A stretch of DNA of 53,739 nt from Opitutales bacterium (GCA_020831485.1 JAFIGG010000017.1:1-53739), one strand, 5' to 3'. Shown: positions 33,351 through 43,126, numbered from the stretch's first letter. Numbers and translations: made by a program. Notes: generated from the sequence alone by a model not told the origin.

Positions 33351-35681
33351 ATGATACACACTCTCCGGCCCCTTCTTTTACTGTTTCTATTTCCAATCGC
33401 GTTGACGGGCATGAGCCTTCCAGACGATGGCCTGGTTTTGCACTTGGATGCTAAATCGATTGGCAACATTGCCGACGGGAGCCCTGTTTCCGAAGGCTGG
33501 GCAGATCTGTCCGGTCATGGAATTCTTGCCTCCAGCGAAACCCCACCGACCTTTGTCGCGGATGCTGGCAGCGGCTATCCTGCAGTCCGGTTTAATGGTG
33601 TTGACCAATATTTGGAAGCCAATCTTGAAATTGGAAACGAAACGAGCGTATTTATTGTTTTTGCCCATCGGAGGCCTGAGACGCGTGCAAACTACCGGGA
33701 CATCCTGATATCCGCAACGGGCGATGGCGCTAATTTGTCTCTTGCTTCCAGTCGCTCGTCATCCGAGGCACCCGACTATCCCTCATTCAATGCCCTTACC
33801 GGAAATAACGTCTCCTTCCAGACCTGGGTCAACGGGCATGACACCTCTTACGCTACGGGAGACATTTTCCGCGACCGCTTCTATGTAGGCTCGGCTGTCT
33901 ACAGCGTTTTGCCATCGGCAAGCTCCATTCTAATTGGTACTCGGGGCAGAACTGGATTTAACGCCGGCCGCAATGATATTCGCGAAATTCTGATTTATGA
34001 CCGGGCTCTTCCCGAAACGGAACGGCTGGCCGTGCAACGCTACCTCGGTGCGAAATATGACATTGAGCTGGTTGGACAAGCTCTTGACCATCCGGTGGAA
34101 GCATGGCCCCACGTTATGGGTTCGCAACAGTTTGGCCAGCACTATTCGTTCGGCGAATCCGGCAACAGTACCCTGGACTATGCCCGTGCCAGCATTCGGC
34201 AGGGCAATCGGGTAATCAAGTTTCGCTTGTCAAACCGGTATGCGAACACCGATGGCTTTACTGAAATTCCAAGTATCGATTCGCTGACGAGTTTGGTTCG
34301 GGATCATCCTGAAGTCAAAGAGGTCCTCGACCTGCCAATGACGGATTATATTTTTTGGGTGTCTTCTTTTTCTGTTCCCAGCTGGCAGAACCATTTGGAT
34401 GAGGAAGGACTTCGACCGAATTCGGCAAATGCTATCTATAATGAGGTTTATGATTTGGCTGAGTATTTGCTAAGCACCTACAGCGGGACCGGTAAGCGTT
34501 TCTTTTTGGGCAACTGGGAGGGCGACTGGATGTTATCCGGCCCATTTCGGACCGATCCAACAACCATTCCGGAAAACCGAATTCAGGGTATGATTGATTG
34601 GGCGAACATTCGCCAGCAGGCGATTGACGATGCCAAGGCCGCCACCCCGCACCATGATGTCGATCTCTGGTTTTATCTCGAAATGAACAAGGCTGACTGG
34701 ATGAGGGAAGGTCTTCCCAGTGTTGCCAATTCGGTCATCCCCGCCATGCCCAAGCTGGATATGATTTCTATTTCGGCTTATTCCATGCACAAAGATGGAT
34801 TGAACCATCCGCCGCGATCCCGATTTCATTCAGATCTCGACCAAGTCCAGGCGCTTATCGATGCCAAGCCGGATGATTCCATCCCCGGTAGTCGTATCAT
34901 GATTGGGGAGTATGGATGGATTTATAATCCGCAACATTTTTCATCACTGGAGGCCTTTGCCGACTACCATCGCACTACCGCAATGCATTTTTTGAGCTGG
35001 CAGGGTGGGACATTGAGGTTTCTTTTGCAGTGGCAGTTTTTCAATGCAGCACCTTTGAGCGACACTAACCCTGCCTCCAAGGAGATGAATCAAATCGGGG
35101 CAGAGAATGAGCTGCAGCCGATGTATTATCTGCATGAAAATTTCTACCGTCAGATGAAGCGATGGGTTAGCGATTACCAGATGCGAACCGGCAGTTTTCC
35201 GGATGACCGGGCCTACGCTGATCAAGCTTACCATGTTCTCGGCCTTGTCTCGCTGAGCGAATATCAACCGGTCATTTTTTTCAACACATACAACGCTTGG
35301 AGGGACTATCATTTTCCCGATGTGGCTGAAGCCAGTGATATTTCGGCTTCCGGTCCGAATGCAGACCCCTACGGTTCCGGTCTGTCCAACTTGTTTCGCT
35401 ATGGCGTGGGCCTCGGGAAATTTGGTATAGACCAATCGAGAATGCCCCATGTTCGCGTTAACGACGGAGTTTTCAGCTACGCCATCCCCTACGCTCCGGA
35501 AAAGTCCGGGCTGCGCTGGATTGCCAAGTCCTTTTCTTCCCTGAATGGTCCGGAAACGACAATCTTTGATTCTGAAAGCAGCTCTGCAGTTCCGACGAAC
35601 GGTTGGCTCGAATTACCCGCCGGATCCTTGGGAGGCCCCAGCGATTCATTGTTTTTCAGGCTGCAATTACAATCGCAGTAA
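33351..35681 (+). CDS. LamG + TIM-barrel-like putative glycosidase + C-terminal domain (member 2)
   Basis: 776 residues in three parts after a signal peptide (1-20). Residues about 24-236 are a LamG/concanavalin-like sandwich (GLVLHLDA, GYPAVRFNGVDQYLEA, IREILIYDRAL). Residues about 260-650 match the preceding gene product: STYSGTGKRFFLGNWEGDW (Glu390), FYLEMNKADW and IMIGEYGW (Glu520). Residues about 670-776 are the Verrucomicrobia-type C-terminal module with DPYGSGLSNLFRYGVG. The glutamate pair has the same 130-residue spacing as in member 1, supporting shared catalysis. The presumed role is endo- or exo-cleavage of the target glycan, with LamG for binding. The ATG at 33351 replaces an unlikely TTG at 33300. 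The symporter gene follows after 18 bp. Confidence 0.85.
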   Translation: MIHTLRPLLLLFLFPIALTGMSLPDDGLVLHLDAKSIGNIADGSPVSEGWADLSGHGILASSETPPTFVADAGSGYPAVRFNGVDQYLEANLEIGNETSVFIVFAHRRPETRANYRDILISATGDGANLSLASSRSSSEAPDYPSFNALTGNNVSFQTWVNGHDTSYATGDIFRDRFYVGSAVYSVLPSASSILIGTRGRTGFNAGRNDIREILIYDRALPETERLAVQRYLGAKYDIELVGQALDHPVEAWPHVMGSQQFGQHYSFGESGNSTLDYARASIRQGNRVIKFRLSNRYANTDGFTEIPSIDSLTSLVRDHPEVKEVLDLPMTDYIFWVSSFSVPSWQNHLDEEGLRPNSANAIYNEVYDLAEYLLSTYSGTGKRFFLGNWEGDWMLSGPFRTDPTTIPENRIQGMIDWANIRQQAIDDAKAATPHHDVDLWFYLEMNKADWMREGLPSVANSVIPAMPKLDMISISAYSMHKDGLNHPPRSRFHSDLDQVQALIDAKPDDSIPGSRIMIGEYGWIYNPQHFSSLEAFADYHRTTAMHFLSWQGGTLRFLLQWQFFNAAPLSDTNPASKEMNQIGAENELQPMYYLHENFYRQMKRWVSDYQMRTGSFPDDRAYADQAYHVLGLVSLSEYQPVIFFNTYNAWRDYHFPDVAEASDISASGPNADPYGSGLSNLFRYGVGLGKFGIDQSRMPHVRVNDGVFSYAIPYAPEKSGLRWIAKSFSSLNGPETTIFDSESSSAVPTNGWLELPAGSLGGPSDSLFFRLQLQSQ

Positions 35682-35699
35682 CCATCAATAAAGTGTTGT

Positions 35700-37079
35700 A
35701 TGTCAGAACAAAGTAGTCAGGCCAAACAGGATCCGGCGGTTAAACTCCGCTGGAGTGAAAAACTGGGTTATGCCGCTGGAGACATGGCCTCGTGCCTGTA
35801 CTTTGGCATCTTCATGAATTTCCTGGCGATCTTCTACACGGATGTCTTCGGTCTAAGTCCTGCGGTGCTCGGTACTATGCTGCTTTTTACGCGGACCTGG
35901 GACTGGATCAACGACCCGATCATGGGTGCGATAGCCGACCGTACGAAAAGTTCGATGGGAAAATTTCGTCCCTGGCTGCTGTGGATGATCGGGCCGTACA
36001 TGGTGCTCGGAGTTTTGACCTTCACCACGTTTGACCTCAGCCCCAACATGAAAATCGTATATGCGTTTGTCACATATACGCTGCTGATGATGGTTTATAC
36101 GGCGATCAATGTGCCCTATGGCGCTCTAATGGGGGTAATGACTGCCAGATCCGACCAGCGCACTGTCCTCGCTTCCTTTCGATTCGTTGGCGCAAACACC
36201 GGCATCTTTACCGTGACGCTGCTACTGCCTTTCCTTGTATTGACTTTAGGCAGGGGGAATACCCAGCTTGGCTACTCCTTTGCAATGATGGTGCTGGCTT
36301 TGATGGCTGGTGCACTGTTTTTTATTACTTTTATAACCAGTAAAGAGCGAATTCGTCCACTGGACTTCAAGCGTCCTTCGCTTCGGAAGGAGATGAAGGA
36401 TCTTCTCCGCAATGGACCGTGGTTGGTTATAATTGCGATAAGCATAATGACTGTGTTCGCGCAAGCTTTGCGTGCGACTTCGACCATGCATTACTTTACG
36501 TATGTAGCCGGACGAGAGGACTGGGGTATTCAGTTATTGCTCTACAATTCGGTTGCTGCAGTCATTGCTGTGCTGCTGAGTAAATGGATAGTTTCAGGCG
36601 TCGGGTGTAAGAAACGCGCTTATATCATGCTAAACTTGATGTTTGCTGCCTTGCTGGTCTGGTTCTATTTTATTCCTTTGGACAATTTCCCGCTGATGAT
36701 CGTGAATCAGATAATGATCGCCTTCGTCGCAGCGCCTATGATGCCCCTGTTCTGGTCCATGATCGCGGATACTGCAGATTATGGAGTGGTTAAGTTTGGC
36801 CATCGTTCAACGGGTGTTATTTTCTCGGCTGGTACAGCTTCACAGAAGTTGGGTTGGACGATTGGTCCAGCAATTGCAATGTTCATACTGGGTGGCGTCG
36901 GTTATGTTGCAAACGTCGAGCAGACGCCCGCAACTCAGCAAACATTAAGGCTCCTGATGAGTCTCTTTCCAGCCGTGTTTGCCGTGCTGACGGCCTTTAT
37001 CACCTATTTCTACAAGATCGATCGCAAGATGGAATTAGAGCTGGAGGAATCTATGAGGAAAATGGGATGCAAAAACTAA
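35700..37079 (+). CDS. GPH-family sugar:cation symporter (MFS)
   Basis: 459 residues, twelve hydrophobic helices. Signatures of the glycoside-pentoside-hexuronide:cation symporter family: KLGYAAGDMASCLYFG at the start, DPIMGAIADRTKSSMGKFRPWLLW (about 80-103) and NVPYGALMGVMTA (about 137-149). It imports mono- or disaccharide products across the inner membrane with Na+ or H+. It is 18 bp behind the LamG glycosidase gene, and its last 13 bp overlap the start of the next sulfatase gene, so all are co-transcribed. Confidence 0.95.
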   Translation: MSEQSSQAKQDPAVKLRWSEKLGYAAGDMASCLYFGIFMNFLAIFYTDVFGLSPAVLGTMLLFTRTWDWINDPIMGAIADRTKSSMGKFRPWLLWMIGPYMVLGVLTFTTFDLSPNMKIVYAFVTYTLLMMVYTAINVPYGALMGVMTARSDQRTVLASFRFVGANTGIFTVTLLLPFLVLTLGRGNTQLGYSFAMMVLALMAGALFFITFITSKERIRPLDFKRPSLRKEMKDLLRNGPWLVIIAISIMTVFAQALRATSTMHYFTYVAGREDWGIQLLLYNSVAAVIAVLLSKWIVSGVGCKKRAYIMLNLMFAALLVWFYFIPLDNFPLMIVNQIMIAFVAAPMMPLFWSMIADTADYGVVKFGHRSTGVIFSAGTASQKLGWTIGPAIAMFILGGVGYVANVEQTPATQQTLRLLMSLFPAVFAVLTAFITYFYKIDRKMELELEESMRKMGCKN

Positions 37080-38665
37080 TTACACTCCTGACCGTTTCGG
37101 TCGCTTGTCTGCATGCAGCGAGTGCCGAGCGCCCGAATATTATATTCATCATGAGCGATGATCATGCGACCCAGGCGATCAGCGCATACGGGTTCCCTAT
37201 CGGGGAGGTGGCTCCCACGCCGAACATCGACCGGTTGGCAGAGGAGGGCATGCGTTTTGATCGGTGCATGGTTACAAATTCTATCTGCGGCCCCAGTCGG
37301 GCCACCATATTGACCGGAAAATATAGCCACTTGAACGGGTTCTACTTTAATGAGGACACGGAATTCGATGGCAGCCAGGTCACCTTTCCCAAACTGATGC
37401 AGGAAGCCGGTTATACCACGGCAATGATCGGTAAGTGGCACCTTGCTTCGGAGCCAACTGGCTTTGATCATTGGGATATTTTGCTGGGGCAGGGCAGATA
37501 CTACCGTCCCGAATTCGAGACCCCGGACGGACTGATTGTCGAGGAAGGCTATGTTACCGAGGTGATCACTGACAAAACCCTTTATTGGCTGGAGAATCAG
37601 CGGGATAAGGACAAACCATTTGTTCTGAAGATGCACCACAAGGCCCCTCACCGCGAATGGAAGCCTGCGGTTAAGTATCTGGACCTTTTCAAAGGTGTGG
37701 AGTTTCCCGAGCCTGAGACGCTGTTTGATGACTATTCAGGCCGCGGCTTTGCAGCGAGCCACCAGGATATGTCGATTGAGATTACCCTTGAGGATAAAAG
37801 AGATCTAAAAATCGCAGCCAACCAGCCCGGTAATGTTTTCTATGAAAGGGCCTATCCAAATTTGACCGCTGAGGAGAAGGAGGTCTGGGATCGCTTTATT
37901 GAAGAACGCACCGAATCTGTCAAAGGGCTCAGTGGTAAGGAGTTGGTCCGTTGGAGACTCCAGGCCTATTTGAATGACTATTTAAGCTGTATTCGCTCTG
38001 TCGATGACAGCGTCGGACAGGTGCTCGATTATTTGGAGGAGAGCGGACTGGCTGAAAACACCATCGTCATCTATACTTCCGATCAAGGGTTCTATCTTGG
38101 TGAGCACGGCTGGTTTGATAAGCGTTTTATGTATGACGAGTCTTACCGCACACCGCTGTTGGTAAGGTGGCCCGGCATGGTCAAGGAGGGTTCGGTCAAT
38201 AACGATCTGGTGTCCAATCTTGATTTTGCCCAGACTTTCCTTGAGATTGCCGGTGCCCCGGCCGATCCGGAGATGCAGGGCAGAAGCATGGTTCCGCTTC
38301 TCGAAGGGCGGAGGGTCTTCCACCGCGATTACCATTACTATCATTATTATGAGTATCCGGGCTGGCACATGGTGAAGCGTCACGAGGGTGTCTATGATGG
38401 TCGCTACAAATTAATCCATTTTTACGACATTGATGAGTGGGAGTTTTATGACCTGCAAAAGGATCCGCATGAGCTGACCAGCATGTACGAAAACCAGGAT
38501 TACGGCGTTACGATTGCCAGGCTCAAGCAGGCGCTTGAAGACAAGAAAGAACAATACCTTGTCCCGCCTGGTATTCCGGAACCGAGAATGATCGACGATC
38601 CTTACCGTTACGCATCCAGCCGTCGCCGCGCCCTCGAAAAAGAGCGGGGTAATTTAGGGGACTAA
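37067..38665 (+). CDS. Secreted sulfatase (CGPSR type)
   Basis: 532 residues from the ATG at 37067, chosen because it opens a signal peptide (cut near residue 20) and is preceded by GAGGA 7 bp upstream. Longer frames run inside the symporter gene. Metal stretch FIMSDDHATQAISAYG, formylglycine motif C74-G-P-S-R78 followed by ILTGKYSH, MIGKWHLASEPTGFDHW, and second metal site YTSDQGFYLGEHGWFDKRFMY. The Asp-Gln-Gly-x-x-LGEHG variant is common in S1 sulfatases acting on polysaccharides. Start overlaps the symporter stop by 13 bp. Followed by a strong terminator, so it ends the main plus-strand operon of the island. Confidence 0.95.
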   Translation: MQKLITLLTVSVACLHAASAERPNIIFIMSDDHATQAISAYGFPIGEVAPTPNIDRLAEEGMRFDRCMVTNSICGPSRATILTGKYSHLNGFYFNEDTEFDGSQVTFPKLMQEAGYTTAMIGKWHLASEPTGFDHWDILLGQGRYYRPEFETPDGLIVEEGYVTEVITDKTLYWLENQRDKDKPFVLKMHHKAPHREWKPAVKYLDLFKGVEFPEPETLFDDYSGRGFAASHQDMSIEITLEDKRDLKIAANQPGNVFYERAYPNLTAEEKEVWDRFIEERTESVKGLSGKELVRWRLQAYLNDYLSCIRSVDDSVGQVLDYLEESGLAENTIVIYTSDQGFYLGEHGWFDKRFMYDESYRTPLLVRWPGMVKEGSVNNDLVSNLDFAQTFLEIAGAPADPEMQGRSMVPLLEGRRVFHRDYHYYHYYEYPGWHMVKRHEGVYDGRYKLIHFYDIDEWEFYDLQKDPHELTSMYENQDYGVTIARLKQALEDKKEQYLVPPGIPEPRMIDDPYRYASSRRRALEKERGNLGD

Positions 38666-38681
38666 GGGCAGGGGATATATT

Positions 38682-38723
38682 GCCAAACAAAAAGAGCGCC
38701 TCTCGGCGCTCTTTTTGTTTGGC
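38682..38723. terminator. Bidirectional intrinsic terminator between convergent genes
   Basis: A perfect 19-bp stem with a 4-nt loop (TCTC). Arms contain CAAAAAGAGCGCC and GGCGCTCTTTTTG, so each strand reads a stem followed by T residues inside the arm. It sits 16 bp after the sulfatase stop and 12 bp before the GH130 stop, ending transcription from both sides. Confidence 0.85.
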
Positions 38724-38735
38724 GGTATCCTGCAA

Positions 38736-39806
38736 TTACTTTGTTGCCGCTAACTGCTCCACCGGATTTTCCAGCATATGCTCGATGAATTCCTGCAGAG
38801 GCGCTGTGGCGACGGCGCAGTGGACATCGCCACCGCCATAGTAAAGGAAATAAGTGCCATCTATTACGGCATGGCCGCATGGGAAGCAGACCCCTTTGTA
38901 GATGCCGTCTGTTTCATAGGAGGCAACGGGCTCATAAATCGGCTCTGGCGTCCGGTGAGTGACAATCGTTGGATCGTCGAGATCCAGCAACAAGGCGCCC
39001 AAGCGGTATTGTTTGTCGGCTCCAACGCCATGGTATATCTGCAGCCAGCCATGTTCCGTTTTTAGTGGCGGATTATTGGCACCGATTTTCTGTTCCCATG
39101 AGTATTCACCTTTGGCCAGCAGTTGCATGTCCTTCCACTCCAACAGATCGTCACACTTTGCTATCCAGATTGCTGGAAACTCGTTTGGAAAGCCTTCCCC
39201 ATGCCACTGCATTGGGCGGTGGATGGTTATCCACTGGTTTCCGATTTGTTCAGGGAAAATCAAAACATCGCGGTCGTCCAGTTTCGCATTGGTTAGGCGC
39301 CCGGCCCGAATCCATTCCTTGAAATCTCTGGTCAGGAAAAGCTGGGTGGAGGTAAGGTTTTTGCGCAAGGCCACAGGGAACTCCTCAGGAAAATGCCCAC
39401 ATGTGTTGGCATGGTGGTTTTCGTTGAGCCAGTATTTTCCCGGAGGAAAGGGGCGGGTGGCCGAAGTAATATAATACCAGTCACCAATTTTTACAATGCG
39501 GGGATCCTCAACGCAGCCGTTGTCGATACTACCCACCAGCGGCGAGAGAATAGGCTCTTTGCCTACGCGTTCAAAGTTGTAGCCATCGCTGCTGACCGCC
39601 ATGCCAAGATGCACCCGGTGCTCTTCGTCATGTCCCGCCGCGCGATAGATGAGAATGACTTTGCCACTCTCCTCGTCATACCAGGCCGCCGGGTTGGTCG
39701 TCACTTCACCCTCCCATGCTGAACCTGGAAGCGGGCTCAGGATCGGGTTTTTGTTATAACGAGTTAACTGGAACGAAGTTGGAGGAATTGTTTGTTTTAT
39801 ACTCAT
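38736..39806 (-). CDS. GH130-family beta-mannoside phosphorylase/hydrolase
   Basis: 356 residues, cytoplasmic, five-bladed beta-propeller type. GH130 hallmarks: NPAAWYDEESGKVILIYRA, DNGCVEDPRIV, DDRDVLIFPEQIGNQW, IGANNPPLKTEHGWLQIYHGV and CGHAVIDGTYFLYYGGGD. GH130 enzymes phosphorolyse or hydrolyse beta-1,4- or beta-1,2-mannosidic bonds. This suggests that the glycan taken up by the island contains mannose, although subgroup specificity cannot be read here. No signal peptide from the ATG at 39806; upstream frame to 39887 is AT-rich and non-coding in appearance. Transcribed divergently from the exported protein at 39935. Confidence 0.9.
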   Translation of the reverse strand: MSIKQTIPPTSFQLTRYNKNPILSPLPGSAWEGEVTTNPAAWYDEESGKVILIYRAAGHDEEHRVHLGMAVSSDGYNFERVGKEPILSPLVGSIDNGCVEDPRIVKIGDWYYITSATRPFPPGKYWLNENHHANTCGHFPEEFPVALRKNLTSTQLFLTRDFKEWIRAGRLTNAKLDDRDVLIFPEQIGNQWITIHRPMQWHGEGFPNEFPAIWIAKCDDLLEWKDMQLLAKGEYSWEQKIGANNPPLKTEHGWLQIYHGVGADKQYRLGALLLDLDDPTIVTHRTPEPIYEPVASYETDGIYKGVCFPCGHAVIDGTYFLYYGGGDVHCAVATAPLQEFIEHMLENPVEQLAATK

Positions 39807-39934
39807 TTGTAATATCAGTAGGTAAAGCCTCAAAGATATTGGCAATGATAAAATGACGGAAAATTGAACAAAGATGCAAAAAAACAACCATTTGGCTTGA
39901 TTTCCTCAAGTTTTTCGCCAAGAGTTCGAAAATC

Positions 39935-40798
39935 ATGATCTACTCCACACTTAAAATCCCGTCTAAATTAACAGCCTTGGCTTGCATAGCCATTACCACT
40001 TCGCTTCTGGCATCTCCCGCTGTGTATGAAGGTTTCGATATGGAGACCTTTCCCGCTCAGCTTGGATCTGACGATGCGCGCTTTGGAGAAACCAGCCAGG
40101 GTTGGCACAGCGATTGGCATAGCATGGAAGGAAACTCGAGGATGCTTCGTGACGACCTTGCAATCGATGGTCTGCATTCCGCCAATGGATTGCTTTCATC
40201 GAGAGGGAAGGCGGTTGCGGTTCGTCAGCTTGACGAGACTTTTAGCGGCGATGTGTTTGGCAGTTTTCGCGTGCGCGGCGCTCGTATGAGACCCAATTCG
40301 ATGCTGGGTCTGTTGTTCGCTCTTCCGGGGGCCGATCCGGTAAACCCCAGGAGTTCATTGATTTCTTTTCTGGCAGCCCGCTGGGGTTCGGAATTAGGTG
40401 CAGTTCTTGTTGGCGGCAGACCCGCGCAGGTGGAAAGCGGTGAAGCTATCCAGGGAAATGAAACCGCCTTAGTGCTTTGGAAGATCGAGAATCTTGCTGA
40501 ACCGGGGAGAACATCCCATCCGGTCATCCAAATGTGGATCTTGAATGAGGAGCAAGCCACTCACTTCGCAGCTTCTGGAATGCAGGAGACGGATTTAAAT
40601 GGTGCGGAGCTGGGGTCAGCGAAAGATCAGGTAATGCAGTATGTCCGGGTAGCCCTGCGCGACTCAAGGGTGACCCTGGCTAGAGGGCTGATCGTTTCCT
40701 GCTTTTCAAATGAAGCTGGAAAAGCGGATTTTGATGAAATTCGAATCTCACGCGAGAGCCTTGCCGATGCCGCCGGTGTGTTACAAAGCGCCCCTTAA
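39935..40798 (+). CDS. Exported hypothetical protein
   Basis: 287 residues with a signal peptide (to about residue 27) and then VYEGFDMETFP, a common opening of verrucomicrobial and planctomycetal extracellular beta-sandwich proteins. The remainder (GSFRVRGARM ... MLGLLFALPG ... FDEIRISRESLAD) fits a LamG-like sandwich, where FDEIRIS is a typical last strand. It ends without a PEP-CTERM motif. No catalytic residues are evident, so a glycan-binding role is inferred from the island context. Lies 126 bp before the next sulfatase. Confidence 0.8.
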   Translation: MIYSTLKIPSKLTALACIAITTSLLASPAVYEGFDMETFPAQLGSDDARFGETSQGWHSDWHSMEGNSRMLRDDLAIDGLHSANGLLSSRGKAVAVRQLDETFSGDVFGSFRVRGARMRPNSMLGLLFALPGADPVNPRSSLISFLAARWGSELGAVLVGGRPAQVESGEAIQGNETALVLWKIENLAEPGRTSHPVIQMWILNEEQATHFAASGMQETDLNGAELGSAKDQVMQYVRVALRDSRVTLARGLIVSCFSNEAGKADFDEIRISRESLADAAGVLQSAP

Positions 40799-40924
40799 GC
40801 GGTCAGCAATTTCAGAATAGGTAATGCAAGGGCTGCTTTGGCGGTCGCTGAATCCCCGCGGAAAGTTCTCTGCGGCACTGCCTTTGGCTTTTAATAATAA
40901 CTTAGACTCAAACCCCGCTTTATT

Positions 40925-42967
40925 ATGAAAAAATTCCCACTCCTAACCGGCCTTATGGCGTCCGTGATTTCCGGCATTGCTTCAGTGGCCCCCGCCCTGG
41001 ATGCCGAGAGCAAGCAGCCGGATATCGTGTTTGTGCTCGTGGATGATCTGCGCTGGGATGCACTCGGCTTTTTGGATCACCCATATGTGGAAACGCCGAA
41101 CATTGACAAGCTGCGTGACGAGGGTGCAAATATGGAATATGCCTTCGTCACTACTTCTATTTGTTGTCCGTCGCGGGCGACCTTTCTGACCGGCACTTTG
41201 GCTAGTCGGCACGGGGTGATCGACAATGAAAGCGCCGAGTATGATCCGGATGTGACGCCTCCTCTCACCAAATATCTGAAGGAGGCTGGCTACAAGACAG
41301 CCATGATCGGGAAATGGCATATGGGCTATCGCGCAGACCCGCGCCGTTACTTTGACTACTGGCTCAGTTTCGAGGGTCAGGGTGTTTACCACGATCCGAT
41401 CTATAACATCAATGGCGAGAATATCCAGCACACCGGTTACACAACTGACTTGCTGACGGATTACACCATCGATTTCATCGAAAGGCAGCCGAAGGACCAA
41501 CCTTACTTTGCCATGCTTTCACACAAGGCAGTGCATGAACCTTTTGAGCCGGCCCCAAGGCACTTGGAAGCATTTGGTGCGGAGACAACAACGCCTACGC
41601 CAGAGAGTTGGACAACCGACTTTTCCGACAAACCTGATTGGCAAAAGCGCAATGCCCACCGGGATGTGCGCTGGCACTACCGGACGCGCGATATCGAGGA
41701 AGAGGATTTGCCGGATTACATACCACCTGAGCCTTGGTTGGATGATACAAGTTATGTGGACCAACTGCGCTGCCTCGCGTCGGTAGATGATGGCATAGGC
41801 AGGATAATCGAGACGCTGCGCAAGCGCGGAACTCTGGATAACACCTTGATTATTTTCACCAGTGACAATGGTTATTTCCACTTGGAACATCGTCGCTGGG
41901 ACAAGCGCCTCGCCTACGAGGAAAGCATTCGCATCCCAATGGTCGTTGTCTATCCTGGCAAGATCGAGGCGGGTTCCAGCGTCACTCAGATGGTCTCCAA
42001 CGCGGACTTTGCTCCAACGGTTCTCGATTATGCCGGGCTCGATGTTCCCCAGCAAATGCAAGGGGCCAGCATGAAGCCGCTCTTTGAAGAAGAGAATCCA
42101 GCCTGGCGGGACACCTTTTTCTACGAATATTGGAAGGATTTGGTGCATTCTATTCCGACCATGACAGCGGTCCGAACCGAGCGCTACAAGTTGGTTACGT
42201 ATCCGGAGATAGACGACATCGACGAATTGTATGACTTACAGGAGGATCCGCATGAGTTGACCAATCTTGTTGCCGATCCGGCGTACGCCGATGTTTACGC
42301 TGACATGCAGCGGCGGATGGCCCAGCAAATAGCTGCCCACCAATGGCAGGAGAGGATTTTCCCAAGGAACTTTCCCCGCGTGCGTGGTGAGAGGGGTGTC
42401 CTGTTTGATTTGGTTGTTGAGGATGGGCAGTTCGTTGATAGAGCGGACTCTGGAATCGTTTTCAACCAACAGAAACTGACTGCGAAGGATGATTCCCTGT
42501 TCTTTGATGGCGATCACTCTGCTATTGAGGTTCCCTTCAATAATCTGACGGATCCGGCAGGTTGGCCCTTCCGCATAGATATCGCCGTTAAACCTGAGAG
42601 CGATGGTGTCATTGCCGTGCAATCCACCCCCGGATACGGGTTCAAGATATTTATTCAGGATGGGCGTCCGGGTGTCAGTGTGCTCTGCAGGACCTGGATC
42701 GATACCACTACCACTATTGACGGGCCGGAATCCATTCTCGGCAAGTGGGCCAACCTACAGGTCCAGATTGATTACAACCGTCTTACCTTCCTCGTCGATG
42801 GTATCGTCGCTGAAAGGGTATCCCTGCCTTTGCCTTTCAGAGGCTCCCCGCGGTCCCCGCTGATGATCGGTTCCAATGGTCCAAATCCTGTCGTCGAAGG
42901 TGTTCCGGATCATCCGTTTTCCGGCGCCATCCGCCGTTTTACCTTGCAGCGGGATCATTTTAACTAA
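40925..42967 (+). CDS. Secreted sulfatase with C-terminal LamG-like domain
   Basis: 680 residues. Signal peptide to about residue 25; FVLVDDLRWDALGFL metal block; formylglycine motif C80-C-P-S-R84 followed by FLTGTLASRHG; GKWHMGYRADP; second metal site FTSDNGYFHLEHRRWDKRLAYEE. After the sulfatase core (to about 480), residues 490-680 form a LamG-like sandwich (DSLFFDGDHSAIEVPFNNL ... WANLQVQIDYNRLTFLVDG ... FSGAIRRFTLQ), probably for binding the polysaccharide. Two adjacent cysteines occur in the motif; the first is the one expected to be modified. Confidence 0.95.
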   Translation: MKKFPLLTGLMASVISGIASVAPALDAESKQPDIVFVLVDDLRWDALGFLDHPYVETPNIDKLRDEGANMEYAFVTTSICCPSRATFLTGTLASRHGVIDNESAEYDPDVTPPLTKYLKEAGYKTAMIGKWHMGYRADPRRYFDYWLSFEGQGVYHDPIYNINGENIQHTGYTTDLLTDYTIDFIERQPKDQPYFAMLSHKAVHEPFEPAPRHLEAFGAETTTPTPESWTTDFSDKPDWQKRNAHRDVRWHYRTRDIEEEDLPDYIPPEPWLDDTSYVDQLRCLASVDDGIGRIIETLRKRGTLDNTLIIFTSDNGYFHLEHRRWDKRLAYEESIRIPMVVVYPGKIEAGSSVTQMVSNADFAPTVLDYAGLDVPQQMQGASMKPLFEEENPAWRDTFFYEYWKDLVHSIPTMTAVRTERYKLVTYPEIDDIDELYDLQEDPHELTNLVADPAYADVYADMQRRMAQQIAAHQWQERIFPRNFPRVRGERGVLFDLVVEDGQFVDRADSGIVFNQQKLTAKDDSLFFDGDHSAIEVPFNNLTDPAGWPFRIDIAVKPESDGVIAVQSTPGYGFKIFIQDGRPGVSVLCRTWIDTTTTIDGPESILGKWANLQVQIDYNRLTFLVDGIVAERVSLPLPFRGSPRSPLMIGSNGPNPVVEGVPDHPFSGAIRRFTLQRDHFN

Positions 42968-43012
42968 TTTCGCTTCCCTTGAACAGAACTGCAAATTCTT
43001 TGATCAAAGCGC

Positions 43013-43041
43013 TTGACTTAAAACAGCTATTGTTGTTCAAT
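43013..43041 (+). promoter_or_regulatory. Candidate sigma-70-type promoter for the PEP-CTERM/sulfatase operon
   Basis: TTGACT (43013-43018), 17-bp spacer, TTCAAT (43036-43041), 86 bp upstream of the PEP-CTERM gene. It is 5/6 and 4/6 to consensus with ideal spacing. Confidence 0.45.
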
Positions 43042-43126
43042 ATGTGATCAGCCTCTTGGGGTCAGTGTAATCCTGGCCTCAGGAGATGACTATTCCTTTA
43101 ATTAAAAACCTCATTCCAATCTAGTC

